Source: Balanoglossus misakiensis
Lineage: Eukaryota; Hemichordata
NCBI GenBank assembly: GCA_040954595.2
Contig: CM082586.2
Span: forward strand, 11,718,001 to 11,782,000
Reading direction: 5' to 3'
Length of the DNA stretch: 64,000 nucleotides
Each line of letters opens with the position of its first letter. Within the stretch, counting starts at the first letter, position 1. The notes beneath the pieces are model-generated. The model made no database searches. It was given only the letters and a program-made list of their open reading frames with translations, and was not told the DNA's origin. Shown here in pieces: positions 1-13,006 of this stretch. A program made the translations under genes and the position numbers.

Positions 1-39
1 CAGAAACAGGCGTACAGTGACCACGTTGATCAAGTCAGA

Positions 40-360
40 TTTCCTACGGCGTGACTCGGCTGGTGCACCGGCTCTATATAACACAGACTGGCGTAAGTTA
101 TCAACGGTGATTACGTCGGATTTCCTACGGCCTGGTTTAGCTGAAGCCCCGGCACTTTAGAGCGGAAACACGCGTACATTGACCACGATGATCAAGTCAG
201 ATCTCCTACGGCCTGGCTCGACTAAACCCCGGCACACCATGACAGACACTAGCGTTCGTTAGCAACGGTGATCAAGTCGGATTTCCTTCGGCCTGGCTCT
301 GCAAAAGACCCGACACATTAGTACAAAGACGTTGGCTAAGTCGGGCAAACCGAAGAGGGA
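40..360. repeat. 80-81 bp sub-repeats of the first array (representative)
   Basis: The motif TTTCCTACGG and close variants recur at 40, 121, 202 and 282, giving periods of 81, 81 and 80 bp. Two sub-types alternate: one carries GAGCAGAAACACGCGTACA, the other GACAGACACTAGCGTTCGTT. The basic tandem is therefore a dimer of about 161 bp. The same block recurs in every ~2 kb unit with different numbers of sub-repeats, which explains most of the unit-length variation. Confidence 0.93.
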
Positions 361-589
361 AAGTCACAGCGGGTCAACACTCGACATTTGGTCGGGTAGG
401 ACTGCATTATTGCCTGTCAATTTATAGAGAAAGCCCGAATTTAACCAGGGCGTTTCAAACACCGACGTTAGTTGGGGGCACGGCCTGCAGTACTGCCGGG
501 TAAGCTGACATCGGCGTACCTCATTTAATGTAGGGGGGGGGGAACAGAACGGTTCAATACTACATTTATTAAACATCAGCTAATTTTGG

Positions 590-1465
590 ACAATCATCTA
601 AAATCTAAATCATTTTTTCATATTTGGATATCTGATGATGTATGACATTTCCATTATATGTAAAAATGGTGCTGATTATAAAAAATGCACTCTGAATGAG
701 CTGATTTAATACAAAATTGCGTTCTATTCGTTTTTGCGCCAAAAAGGTCATTTTTAGGCAAAACATTCTTTATTTTTTTAATTCGGTGACCTGATCATAT
801 TTAAACAATTGCTTGTATGTTGAAAGTTTTTATGACTTTTAAAAGCAGTGACACTGGCGGCATTCAACACGAAAATAACAATTTTAGCCACAATTTGGTC
901 AAAATGGTAAATTTTTGAAAATTACAAAAAATACATGTTTTCTACATTTTCGGAAATCTGATGGAGTATAGAATGCTCTTCGTATGTATTTATCTATAAG
1001 AATTCCACAAAAGACTGTCTAATTTGGCTCACTGCAGACAAAATTGCGTTTTACCAAATTTTCCTTGAAAATGTCATTTTTAGAAAAAAAAATAAAAAAA
1101 CCTTTGTTCTTCGAATTTGGTGCCCTGATCATATATGACATGTTGATTGTATGTTAAAACTTTCGACCACTCCAAAAAAGCAGAGATATTGACGGAATTC
1201 AAGAAAAAATAGCCATTTTGGCCATATGTTGACAAAAATGGTAAATTTTAAAAAAATCTTAAAAAATTAACTCTTTTCTTCATTTTCGGAAATATTATGG
1301 AGCATGAAGTGTCGTTCTCTTGTAAAAAGTGCTGCAAATTCCAGAAAAGGTGGTATAATTTGAATCACCCAAGACAAAATTACCATTTTCGACATTTTCC
1401 GAAAAATTGTCTTTTTTACAAAATAAATAAGAATAAATTCTTTTCTTAGTTTCAAACGGGTAGAG
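590..1465. repeat. AT-rich block of diverged ~335 bp sub-repeats (representative)
   Basis: Within each unit the AT-rich part is itself repetitive. Landmarks of the type TCGGAAATCTGATGGAGTAT occur near 621, 949 and 1286, about 330-337 bp apart, and the segments between them align with heavy divergence. Recurrent elements include a GACCTGATCATAT or CCCTGATCATAT motif and a CAAAATGGTAAATTTTT motif. Sub-repeats are far more diverged from each other than the same sub-repeat is between units, so the ~335 bp tandem is older than the 2 kb amplification. Confidence 0.85.
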
Positions 1466-4400
1466 ATACTTTCCACACGGGTTTTCTAACATTGAATTCC
1501 CGTTCATCAACTCAGATTTCCTACAGCATAAGTCGGCTAAAACCCTGACACTCTAGAGCAGAAACAGTTGCACACTGGTAACGTTGAACAAGTCGATTTT
1601 TCTACGGCCTGGCTCGGCTAAATCTCCGTCAAAATATGACAGACACTAGCGTACGTTAGCAACGGTGATCAAGTCAGATTTTCTACGGCATGGCTTGGAT
1701 AAAGCCCCGGCACTCTAGAGCAGAAACACGCGTACAGAGACCACGTTGATCAAGTCTGAACTCCTACGGCTTGGCTCGACTAAAACCCCGGCACACTATG
1801 ACAGACACTAGCGTTCGTTAGCAACGTTGATCAAGTCAGATTTCCTACGGCATGGCTTGGCTAAAGCCCTGGCACTCTAGAGCAGAAACACGCGTACAGA
1901 GACCACGTTGATCTACTCACATTTCCTTCGGCCTGGCACGGCTGATGCCCCGGCACTATATATAGGACACAGACTGGCGTAAGTTAACAACGGTAATCAC
2001 GTCGGGTTTCCTACGGCCTGGCTCAGCTGAAGCCCCGGCACTCTAAAGCAGAAACATGCGTACATTGACCACGTTGATCAAGTCAGATGTCCTACGGCGT
2101 GACTCGGCTGGTGCACCGGCTCTATATGACACAGACTGGCGTAAGTTATCAACGGTGATTACGTCGGATTTCCTACGGCCTGGTTTAGCTGAAGCCCCGG
2201 CACTTTAGAGCGGAAACACGCGTACATTGACCACGATGATCAAGTCAGATCTCCTACGGCCTGGCTCGACTAAACCCCGGCACACCATGACAGACACTAG
2301 CGTTCGTTAGCAACGGTGATCAAGTCGGATTTCCTTCGGCCTGGCTCTGCAAATGACCCGACACTCTAGTACAAAGACGTTGGCTAAGTCGGGCAAAACG
2401 AAGAGGGAAAGTCACAGCGGGTCAACACTCGACATTTGTTCGGGTAGGACTGCATTATTGCCTGTCAATTTATAGAGAGAGCCCGAATTTAACCAGGGCG
2501 TTTCAAACACCGACGTTAGTTGGGGGCACGGCCTGCAGTACTGCCGGGTAAGCTGACATCGGCGTACCGCATATAATGTAGGGGGGGGGACAGAACGGTT
2601 CAATACTACATTTATTAGATATCAGCTAATTTTGGACAATCATCTAAAATCTAAATCATTTTTTCATATTTGGATATCTGATGATGTATGAAATTTCCAT
2701 TTTATGTAAAAATGGTGCTGATTATAAAAAATGCACTCTGAATGAGCTGATTTAATACAAAATTGCGTTTTATTCGTTTTTGCACCAAAAAGGTCATTTT
2801 TAGGCAAAACATTCTTTATTTTTTTAATTCGGTGACCTGATCATATATAAACAATTGCTTGTATGTTAAAAGTTTTTATGACTTTTAAAAGCAGTGACAC
2901 TGGCGGCATTCAACACGAAAATAACAATTTTAGCCAAAATTTGGTCTAAATGGTAAATTTTTGAAAATTACAAAAATACCTGTTTTCTACATTTTTGGAA
3001 ATCTGATGGAGTATAGAATGCTCTTCGTATATATATATCGATACAAATTCCACAAAAAAACGGCCAATTTGGCTCACTGCAGACAAAATTGCGTTTTACC
3101 AAATTTTCCTTGAAAATGTCATTTTTAGAAAAAAAAATAAAAAAACCTTTGTTTTTCGAATTTGGTGCCCTGATCATATATGACATGTTGATTATATGTT
3201 AAAACTTTCGACCACTCCAAAAATGCAGAGATATTGACGGAATTCAAGAAAAATAGCCATTTTGGCCATATTTTGACAAAAATGGTAAATTTTTAAAAAA
3301 TCATAAAAAATTAACTCTTTTCTTCATTTTCGGAAATATTATGGATAATGAAGTGTCGTTCTCTTTTGAAAAGTGCTGCAAATTCCAGAAAACGCGGTAT
3401 AAATTGAATCACCCAAGACAAAATTACCATTTTCGACTTTTTTTCGAAAAATTGTCTTTTTTACAAAATAAATAAGAATAAATTCTTTTCTTAGTTTGAA
3501 ACGGGTAGAGATACTTTCCACACGGGTTTTCTAACATTGAATTCCCGTTCATCAACTCAGATTTCCTACAGCATAAGTCGGCTAAAACCCTGACACTCTA
3601 GAGCAGAAACAGTTGCACACTGGTAACGTTGAACAAGTCGATTTTTCTACGGCCTGGCTCCGCTAAATGTCCGTCACAATATGACAGACACTAGCGTACG
3701 TTAGCAACGGTGATCAAGTCAGATTTTCTACGGCATGGCTTGGATAAAGCCCCGGCACTCTAGAGCAGAAAAACGCGTACAGAGACCACGTTGATCAAGT
3801 CTGATCTCCTACGGCTTGGCTCGACTGAAACCCCGGCACACTATGACAGACACTAGCGTTCGTTAGCAACGTTGATTAAGTCAGATTTTCTACGGCATGG
3901 CTTGGATAAAGCCCCGGCACTCTAGAGCAGAAAAACGCGTACAGAGACCACGTTGATCAAGTCTGATCTCCTACGGCTTGGCTCGACTGAAACCCCGGCA
4001 CACTATGACAGACACTAGCGTTCGTTAGCAACGGTGATCAAGTCTGATTTCCTTCGGCCTGGCTCTGCAAAAGACCCGACACTCTAGTACAAAGACGTTG
4101 GCTAAGTCGGGCAAACCGAAGAGGGAAAGTCACAGCGGGTCAACACTCGACATTTGTTCGGGTAGGACTGCATTATTGCCTGTCAATTTATAGAGAAAGC
4201 TCGAATTTAACCAGGGCGTTTCAAACACCGACGTTAGTTGGGGGCACGGCCTGCAGTACTGCCGGGTAAGCTGACATCGGCGTACCGCATGTAATGTAGG
4301 GGGGGGGGGAACAGAACGGTTTAATACTACATTTATCAGATATCAGCTAATTTTGGACAATCATCTTAAATCTAATTCATTTTTTCATATTTGGATATCT

Positions 4401-5029
4401 GATGATGTATGAAATTTCCATTATATGTAAAAATGGTGCTGATTATAAAAATGCACTCTGAATGAGCTGATTTAATACAAAATTGCGTTTTATTCGTTTT
4501 TGCACCAAAAAGGTCATTTTTAGGCAAAACATTCTTTATTTTTTTAATTCGGTGACCTGATCATATATAAACAATTGCTTGTATGTTAAAAGTTTTTATG
4601 ACTTTTAAAAGCAGTGACACTGGCGGCATTCAACATGAAAATAACAATTTTAGCCACAATTTGGTCAAAATGGTAAATTTTTGAAAATTACAAAATAATA
4701 CCTGTTTTCTACATTTTCGGAAATCTGATGGAGTATAGAATGCTCTTCGTATGTATATATCGATACAAATTCCAAAAAAAAAGACCGTCTAATTTGGCTC
4801 ACTGCAGACAAAATTGCGTTTTACCAAATGTTCCTTGAAAATGTCATTTTTAGAAAAAAAACTAAAAAAAACTTTGTTCTTCGAATTTGGTGCCCTGATC
4901 ATATATGACATGTTGATTGTATGTTAAAACTTTCGACCACTCCAAAAATGCAGATATATTGACGGAATTCAAGAAAAAAATAGCCATTTTGGCCATATTT
5001 TGACAAAAATGGTAAATTTTTAAAAAATC

Positions 5030-8000
5030 ATAAAAAAATAACTCTTTTCTTCATTTTCCGAAATATTATGGAGCATGAAGTGTCGTTCTCTTGTAAGAAG
5101 TGCAGCAAATTCCAGAAAAGGCGGTATAATTTGAATCACCCAAGACAAAATTACCATTTTCGACTTTTTTTCGAAAAATTGTCTTTTTTACAAAATAAAT
5201 AAGAATAAATTCTTTTCTTAGTTTCAAACGGGTAGAGATACTTTCCACAAGGGTTTTCTAACATTGAATTCCCGTTCATCAACTCAGATTTCCTACAGCA
5301 TAAGTCGGCTAAAACCCTGACACTCTAGAGCAGAAACAGTTGCACACTGGTAACGTTGAACAAGTCGATTTTTCTATGGCCTGGCTCGGCTAAATCTCCG
5401 TCACAATATGACAGACACTAGCGTACGTTAGCAACGGTGATCAAATCAGATTTTCTACGGCATGGCTTGGATAAAGCCCCGGCACTCTAGAGCAGAAACA
5501 CGCGTACAGAGACCACGTTGATCAAGTCTGATCTCCTACGGCTTGGCTCGACTAAAACCCCGGCACACTATGACAGACACTAGCGTTCGTTAGCAACGTT
5601 GATCAAGTCAGATTTCCTACGGCATGGCTTGGCTAAAGTCCTGGCACTCTAGAGCAGAAACACGCGTACAGAGACCACGTTGATCTACTCACATTTCCTT
5701 CGGCCTGGCACGGCTGATACCCCGGCACTATATATAGGACACAGACTGGCGTAAGTTAACAACGGTAATCACGTCGGGTTTCCTACGGCCTGGCTCAGCT
5801 GAAGCCCCGGCACTCTAGAGCAGAAACAGGCGTACATTGACCACGTTGATCAAGTCAGATTTCCTACGGCGTGACTCGGCTGGTGCACCGGCTCTATATG
5901 ACACAGACTGGCGTAAGTTATCAACAGTGATTACGTCGGATTTCCTACGGCCTGGTTTAGCTGAAGCCCCGGCACTTTAGAGCGGAAACACGCGTACATT
6001 GACCACGATGATCAAGTCAGATCTCCTACGGCCTGGCTCGACTAAAACCCCGGCACACCATGACAGACACTAGCGTTCGTTAGCAACGGTGATCTAGTCG
6101 GATTTCCTTCGGCCTGGCTCTGCAAAAGACCCGACACTCTAGTACAAAGACGTTTGCTAAGTCGGGCAAACCGAAGAGGGAAAATCACAGCGGTTCAACA
6201 CTTGACATTTGTTCGGGTAGGACTACATTATTGCCTGTCAATTTATAGAGAAAGCCCGAAATTAACCAGGGCGTTTCAAACACCGACGTTAGTTGGGGGC
6301 ACGGCCTGCAGTACTGCCGGGTAAGCTGACATCGGCGTACCGCATATAATGTAGGGGGGGGGGAACAGAATGGTTCTATACTACATTTATTAGATATCAA
6401 CTAATTTTGGACAATCATCTAAAATCTAAATCATTTTTTCATATTTGGATATCTGATGATGTATGAAATTTCCATTATATGTAAAAATGGTGCTGATTAT
6501 AAAAAATGCATTCTGATTCAATACAAAATTGCGTTTTATTCGTTTTTGCACCAAAAAGGTCATTTTTAGGCAAAACATTCTTTATTTTTTTAATTCGGTG
6601 ACCTGATCATATATAAACAATTGCTTGTATGTTAAAAGTTTTTATGACTTTTAAAAGCAGTGACACTGGCGGCATTCAACACGGAAATAACAATTGTAGC
6701 CACAATTTGGTCAAAATGGTAAATTTTTGAAAATTACAAAAAATACCTGTTTTCTACATTTTCGGAAATCTGATGGAGTATAGAATGCTCTTCGCATGTA
6801 TATATCGATACAAATTCCACAAAAGACCGTCTAATTTGGCTCACTGCAGACAAAATTGCGTTTTACCAAATTTTCCTTGAAAATGTCATTTTTAGAAAAA
6901 AAAATTAAAAAACCTTTGTTCTTCGAATTTGGTGCCCTGATCATATATGACATGTTGATTGTATGTTAAGACTTTCGACCACTCCAAAAATGCAGAGATA
7001 TTGACGGAATTCAAGAAAAAATAGCCATTTTGGCCATATTTTGACAAAAATGGTAAATTTTTAAAAAATCATAAAAAATTAACTCTTTTCTTATTTTTTC
7101 GGAAATATTATGGAGCATGAAGTGTCGTTCTCTTGTAAAAAGTGCTGCAAATTCCAGAAAAGGCGGTATAATTTAAATCACCCAAGAGAAAATTACCATT
7201 TTCGACTTGTTTTCGAAAAATTGTCTTTTTTACAAAATAAATAAGAATAAATTCTTTTCTTAGTTTCAAACGGGTAGAGATACTTTCCACACGGGTTTTC
7301 TAACATTGAATTCCCGTTCATCAACTCAGATTTCCTACAGCATAAGTCGGCTAAAACCCTGACACTCTAGAGCAGAAACAGTTGCACACTGGTAACGTTG
7401 AACAAGTCGATTTTTCTACGGCCTGGCTCCGCTAAATGTCCGTCACAATATGACAGACACTAGCGTACGTTAGCAACGGTGATCAAGTCAGATTTTCTAC
7501 GGCATGGCTTGGATAAAGCCCCGGCACTCTAGAGCAGAAACACGCGTACAGAGACCACGTTTATTAAGTCTGATCTCCTACGGCTTGGCTCGACTAAAAC
7601 CCCGGCACACTATGACAGACACTAGCGTTCGTTAGCAACGTTGATCAAGTCAGATTTCCTACGGCATGGCTTGGCTAAAGCCCTGGCACTCTAGAGCAGA
7701 AACACGCGTACATTGACCACGTTGATCAAGTCAGATTTCCTACGGCGTGACTCGGCTGGTGCACCGGCTCTATATGACACAGACTGGCGTAAGTTATCAA
7801 CGGTGATTACGGCGGATGTCCTACGGCCTGGTTTAGCTGAAGCCCCGGCACTTTAGAGCGGAAACACGCGTACATTGACCACGATGATCAAGTCAGATCT
7901 CCTACGGCCTGGCCCGACTAAAACCCCGGCACACCATGACAGACACTAGCGTTCGTTAGCAGCGGTGATCAAGTCGGATTTCCTTCGGCCTGGCTCTGCA

Positions 8001-11000
8001 AAAGACCCGACACTCTAGTACAAAGACGTTGGCTAAGTCGGGCAAACCGAAGAGGGAAAGTCACAGCGGGTCAACACTCGACATTTGTTCGGGTAGGACT
8101 GCATTATTGCCTGTCAATTTATAGAGAAAGCCCGAATTTAACCAGGGCGTTTCAAACACCGACGTTAGTTGGGGGCACGGCCTGCAGTACTGCCGGGTAA
8201 GCTGACATCGGCGTACCGCATATAATGTAGGGGGGGGGGGGGACAGAACGGTTCAATACTATATTTATTAGATATCAGCTAATTTTGGACAATCATCTAA
8301 AATCTAAATCATTTTTTCATATTTGGATATCTGATGATGTATTAAATTTCCATTACATGTAAAAATGGTGCTGATTATAAAAAATGCATTCTGATTTAAT
8401 ACAAAATTGCGTTTTATTCGTTTTTGCACCAAAAAGGTCATTTTTAGGCAAAACATTCTTTATTTTTTTAATTCGGTGACCTGATCATATATAAACAATT
8501 GCTTGTATGTTAAAAGTTTTTATGACTTTTAAAAGCAGTGACACTGGCGGCATTCAACACGAAAATAACAATTTTAGCCACAATTTGGTCAAAATGGTAA
8601 ATTTTTGAAAATTACAAAAAAATACCTGTTTTCTACATTTTCGGAAATCTGATGGAGTATAGAATGCTCTTCGTATGTATATATCGATACAAATTCCACA
8701 AAAGACCGTCTAATTTGGCTCACTGCAGACAAAATTGCGTTTTACCAAATTTTCCTTGAAAATGTCATTTTTAGAAGAAAAAAAATAAAAAAACCTTTGT
8801 TCTTCGAATTTGGTGCCCTGATCATATATGACATGTTGATTGTATGTTAAAACTTTCGTCCACTCCAAAAATGCAGATATATTGACGGAATTCAAGAAAA
8901 AATAGCCATTTTGGCCATATTTTGACAAAAATGGTAAATTTTTAAAAAATCATAAAAAAATAACTCTTTTCTTCATTTTCCGAAATATTATGGAGCATGA
9001 AGTGTCGTTCTCTTGTAAGAAGTGCAGCAAATTCCAGAAAAGGCGGTATAATTTGAATCACCCAAGACAAAATTACCATTTTCAACTTTTTTTCGAAAAA
9101 TTGTCTTTTTTACAAAATAAATAAGAATAAATTCTTTTCTTAGTTTCAAACGGGTAGAGATACTTTCCACACGGGTTTTCTAACATTGAATTCCCATTCA
9201 TCAACTCAGATTTCCTACAGCATAAGTCGGCTAAAACCCTGACACTCTAGAGCAGAAACAGTTGCACACTGGTAACGTTGAACATGTCGATTTTTCTACG
9301 GCCTGGCTCTGCTAAATCACCGTCACAATATGACAGACACTAGCGTACGTTAGCAACGGTGATCAAGTCAGATTTTCTACGGCATGGCTTGGATAAAGCC
9401 CCGGCACTCTAGAGCAGAAACACGCGTACAGAGACGATCAAGTCTGATCTCCTACGGCTTGGCTCGACTAAAACCATGGCACACTTTGACAGACACTAGC
9501 GTTCGTTAGCAACGTTGATCAAGTCAGATTTCCTACGGCATGGCTTGGCTAAAGTCCTGGCACTCTAGAGCAGAAACACGCGTACAGAGACCACGTTGAT
9601 CTACTCACATTTCCTTCGGCCTGGCACGGCTGATGCCCCGGCACTATATATAGGACACAGACTGGCGTAAGTTAACAACGGTAATCACGTCGGGTTTCCT
9701 ACGGCCTGGCTCAGCTGAAGCCCCGGCACTCTAGAGCAGAAACAGGCGTACATTGACCACGTTGATCAAGTCAGATTTCCTACGGCGTGACTCGGCTGGT
9801 GCACCGGCTCTATATGACACAGACTGGCGTAAGTTATCAACAGTGATTACGTCGGATTTCCTACGGCCTGGTTTAGCTGAAGCCCCGGCACTTTAGAGCG
9901 GAAACACGCGTACATTGACCACGATGATCAAGTCAGATCTCCTACGGCCTGGCTCGACTAAAACCCCGGCACACCATGACAGACACTAGCGTTCGTTAGC
10001 AACGGTGATCAAGTCGGATTTCCTTCGGCCTGGCTCTGCAAAAGACCCGACACTCTAGTACAAAGACGTTGGCTAAGTCGGGCAAACCGAAGAGGGAAAG
10101 TCACAGCGGTTCAACACTTGACATTTGTTCGGGTAGGACTGCATTATTGCCTGTCAATTTATAGAGAAAGCCCGAAATTAACCAGGGCGTTTCAAACACC
10201 GACGTTAGTTGGGGGCACGGCCTGCAGTACTGCCGGGTAAGCTGACATCGGCGTACCGCATATAATGTAGGGGGGGGGGGGGGAACAGAATGGTTCAATA
10301 CTACATTTATTAGATATCAACTAATTTTGGACAATCATCTAAAATCTAAATCATTTTTTCATATTTGGATATCTGATGATGTATGAAATTTCCATTATAT
10401 GTAAAAATGGTGCTGATTATAAAAAATGCATTCTGATTCAATACAAAATTGCGTTTTATTCGTTTTTGCACCAAAAAGGTCATTTTTAGGCAAAACATTC
10501 TTTATTTTTTTAATTCGGTGACCTGATCATATATAAACAATTGCTTGTATGTTAAAAGTTTTTATGACTTTTAAAAGCAGTGACACTGGCGGCATTCAAC
10601 ACGAAAATAACAATTGTAGCCACAATTTGGTCAAAATGGTAAATTTTTGAAAATTACAAAAAATACCTGTTTTCTACATTTTCGGAAATCTGATGGAGTA
10701 TAGAATGCTCTTCGCATGTATATATCGATACAAATTCCACAAAAGACCGTCTAATTTGGCTCACTGCAGACAAAATTGCGTTTTACCAAATTTTCCTTGA
10801 AAATGTCATTTTTAGAAAAAAAAATTAAAAAACCTTTGTTCTTCGAATTTGGTGCCCTGATCATATATGACATGTTGATTGTATGTTAAGACTTTCAACC
10901 ACTCCAAAAATGCAGAGATATTGACGGAATTCAAGAAAAAATAGCCATTTTGGCCAAAATTTGACAAAAATGGTAAATTTTTAAAAAATCATAAAAAATT

Positions 11001-11515
11001 AACTCTTTTCTTATTTTTTCGGAAATATTATGGAGCATGAAGTGTCGTTCTCTTGTAAAAAGTGCTGCAAATTCCAGAAAAGGCGGTATAATTTAAATCA
11101 CCCAAGACAAAATTACCATTTTCGACTTGTTTTCGAAAAATTGTCTTTTTTACAAAATAAATAAGAATAAATTCTTTTCTTAGTTTCAAACGGGTAGAGA
11201 TACTTTCCACACGGGTTTTCTAACATTGAATTCCCGTTCATCAACTCAGATTTCCTACAGCATAAGTCGGCTAAAACCCTGACACTCTAGAGCAGAAACA
11301 GTTGCACACTGGTAACGTTGAACAAGTCGATTTTTCTACGGCCTGGCTCCGCTAAATGTCCGTCACAATATGACAGACACTAGCGTACGTTAGCAACGGT
11401 GATCAAGTCAGATTTTCTACGGCATGGCTTGGATAAATCCCCGGCACTCTAGAGCAGAAACACGCGTACAGAGACCACGTTTATCAAGTCTGATCTCCTA
11501 CGGCTTGGCTCGACT
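5030..11515. repeat. ~3.92 kb two-unit duplication inside the array
   Basis: Units starting near 5,030 and 8,950 match through private variants: TGTAAGAAGTGCAGC at 5,094 and 9,016, CAATTGTAGCC near 6,692 and 10,612, TTCGCATGTAT near 6,791 and 10,711, and TTCAACACTTGACATTTG near 6,194 and 10,110. The offset is constant at about 3,920 bp, so two adjacent units were copied together. The second copy is then interrupted at 11,516 by a foldback element. The first copy keeps the empty site at 7,593. The exact edges of the duplication are not resolved by eye. Confidence 0.85.
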
Positions 11516-13006
11516 AGTCCTGTTTCAAAATGACCTACATTACACGTCCTATGCACATGTATTACATGTTCTGATTGGTTTATCCGCTTCTCTAAGGTCC
11601 ACTTGTGGCACGCTGATTGGAGGGACCTTATGTGTAAGGTCTTATTACTATGCATTATTCACCAGACCCTGTAGGTTAGGTCTTATTACTATGTATTATT
11701 CACTTTACAGCTCCCTGATTGGTTATTGTGTAGGTCTGGTCCTCCAGTGTTCACTGCCTTATTATGCAGGACCTTGTAGGTTAGGTCTTATTAATATGTA
11801 TTTATTCACCATACAGCTCCCTGATTGGTTAACGTGTCAGTCTGGTCCCCCAGTGTTCACTGCCTCATCGTGAAATGTCCCATGTGCTTCCTGGCTAGCG
11901 TTGTGGTAACACATTATTCGGTTTGTCCGCAGATCGTTCATTGATTTTCTGAGAAATAGCCCTACTGATACTATCTCCAACATAAACCGCACCCTGGAAA
12001 GATTAAATGATCATTTAGATGGACTTTGAAAATCTGATTTACTCATCTAAGCATTTTTGCTAACAGTTGTATATTTTTTTAATCACCCTCCTACTTCTCA
12101 TCATCAATGTTATTATTGTTGTTATTACTATTTTAAAGTAAATTTGTTTTGACGAAGATGTTGTGATAAGGACCACGTTGTCCGTTTATACATTCCTATA
12201 TTGTTTTCATAAAAATGGAACTATGACGGTGCAGCTTCGTGAAAGAAGTACAATAAAAGTTATCATACCTGCAAAGCAACTAATGAGGTATCCCAAAGAA
12301 ATGCAATGCTATTCTAAACATTTCTATTGTAAGATATTTTTGGTTTGCTCGAATGAATAGCACACACTTCGTATTCAGCCAGGTGTTACACGAAGTGATG
12401 AGCTGAAAGACATTACGTAACAAAACACTAGCCCATTTCAACAAACCGCCACTGGAAATAAAATACTAAATTTCTCCTGGCAATTTTTATTTCGAGTATC
12501 TAGTTCACAGTATCACATAAAATGCCATGAATAGTGAAGGAAAAGGTGAAATCCAATCATTATATGAGTGCCTTTCTTTATACATTGGGATCGAGCTTCG
12601 ACCACGCGCAGGCAGCATGCCAGACAGAATACGACAACTGTATTCAGAAAGTACAAAAGACTTTGCATAACGAGGCAGTGAAAACTGGAGACCTACACAT
12701 TAACCAATCAGGGAGCTGAAAATTGAATAAATACATATTAATAAGACCTAACCTACAAGGTCCTGCATAATGAGGCAGTGAACACTGGAGGACCAGACCT
12801 ACACATTAACCAATCAGGGAGCTGTAAAGCGAATAATACATAGTAATAAGACCTAACCTACAAGGTCTAGTGAATAATACATAATAATAAGACCTAACAC
12901 ATAAGGTCCCTCCAATCAGCGTGCCGCAAGTGGACCTAAGATTACCAGATGGACCAATCACAGATGTCGGTACATATGTCATGGACCTGACTTATGAAAC
13001 AGGACT
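11516..13006. mobile_element. Foldback TIR DNA element, 1,491 bp, non-autonomous
   Basis: The ends are inverted copies: the left starts AGTCCTGTTTC and the right finishes GAAACAGGACT. Similarity continues inward for about 350 bp on each side (roughly 11,516-11,870 and 12,660-13,006). Comparison with the empty sibling site at 7,593 shows a 3 bp target duplication, ACT, at 11,513-11,515 and 13,007-13,009. The long inverted arms contain ~105 bp internal direct repeats with GTAGGTTAGGTCTTATTA and GCTCCCTGATTGGTT. No transposase ORF is present, so it must be mobilised in trans. A 3 bp target fits several DNA transposon superfamilies, and I do not assign one. Confidence 0.9.
11934..12029 (+). other. 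Exon-like insert within the foldback element
   Basis: The unique centre of the element contains a pyrimidine-rich stretch ending in CCGCAG (11,927-11,932), which looks like a splice acceptor. An open frame of 31 sensible codons follows from 11,934 to a TGA at 12,027-12,029. The peptide is charged and helical in character, with leucine and asparagine near its end (ERLNDHLDGL). Candidate poly-A signals AATAAA follow at 12,252-12,257 and about 12,457-12,462. It could be the last exon of a captured host gene or of the parental transposase. It is short, so chance is possible. Confidence 0.4.

Noticed and set aside
40-360. 80 bp repeats considered as a CRISPR-like array
   Set aside because: There are no unique spacers between constant repeats; the whole 80 bp is repeated, in a eukaryotic setting.
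12163-12719. Small ORFs in the foldback element as a transposase
   Set aside because: They are too short, have no DDE or zinc-finger motifs, and partly overlap the inverted arm.
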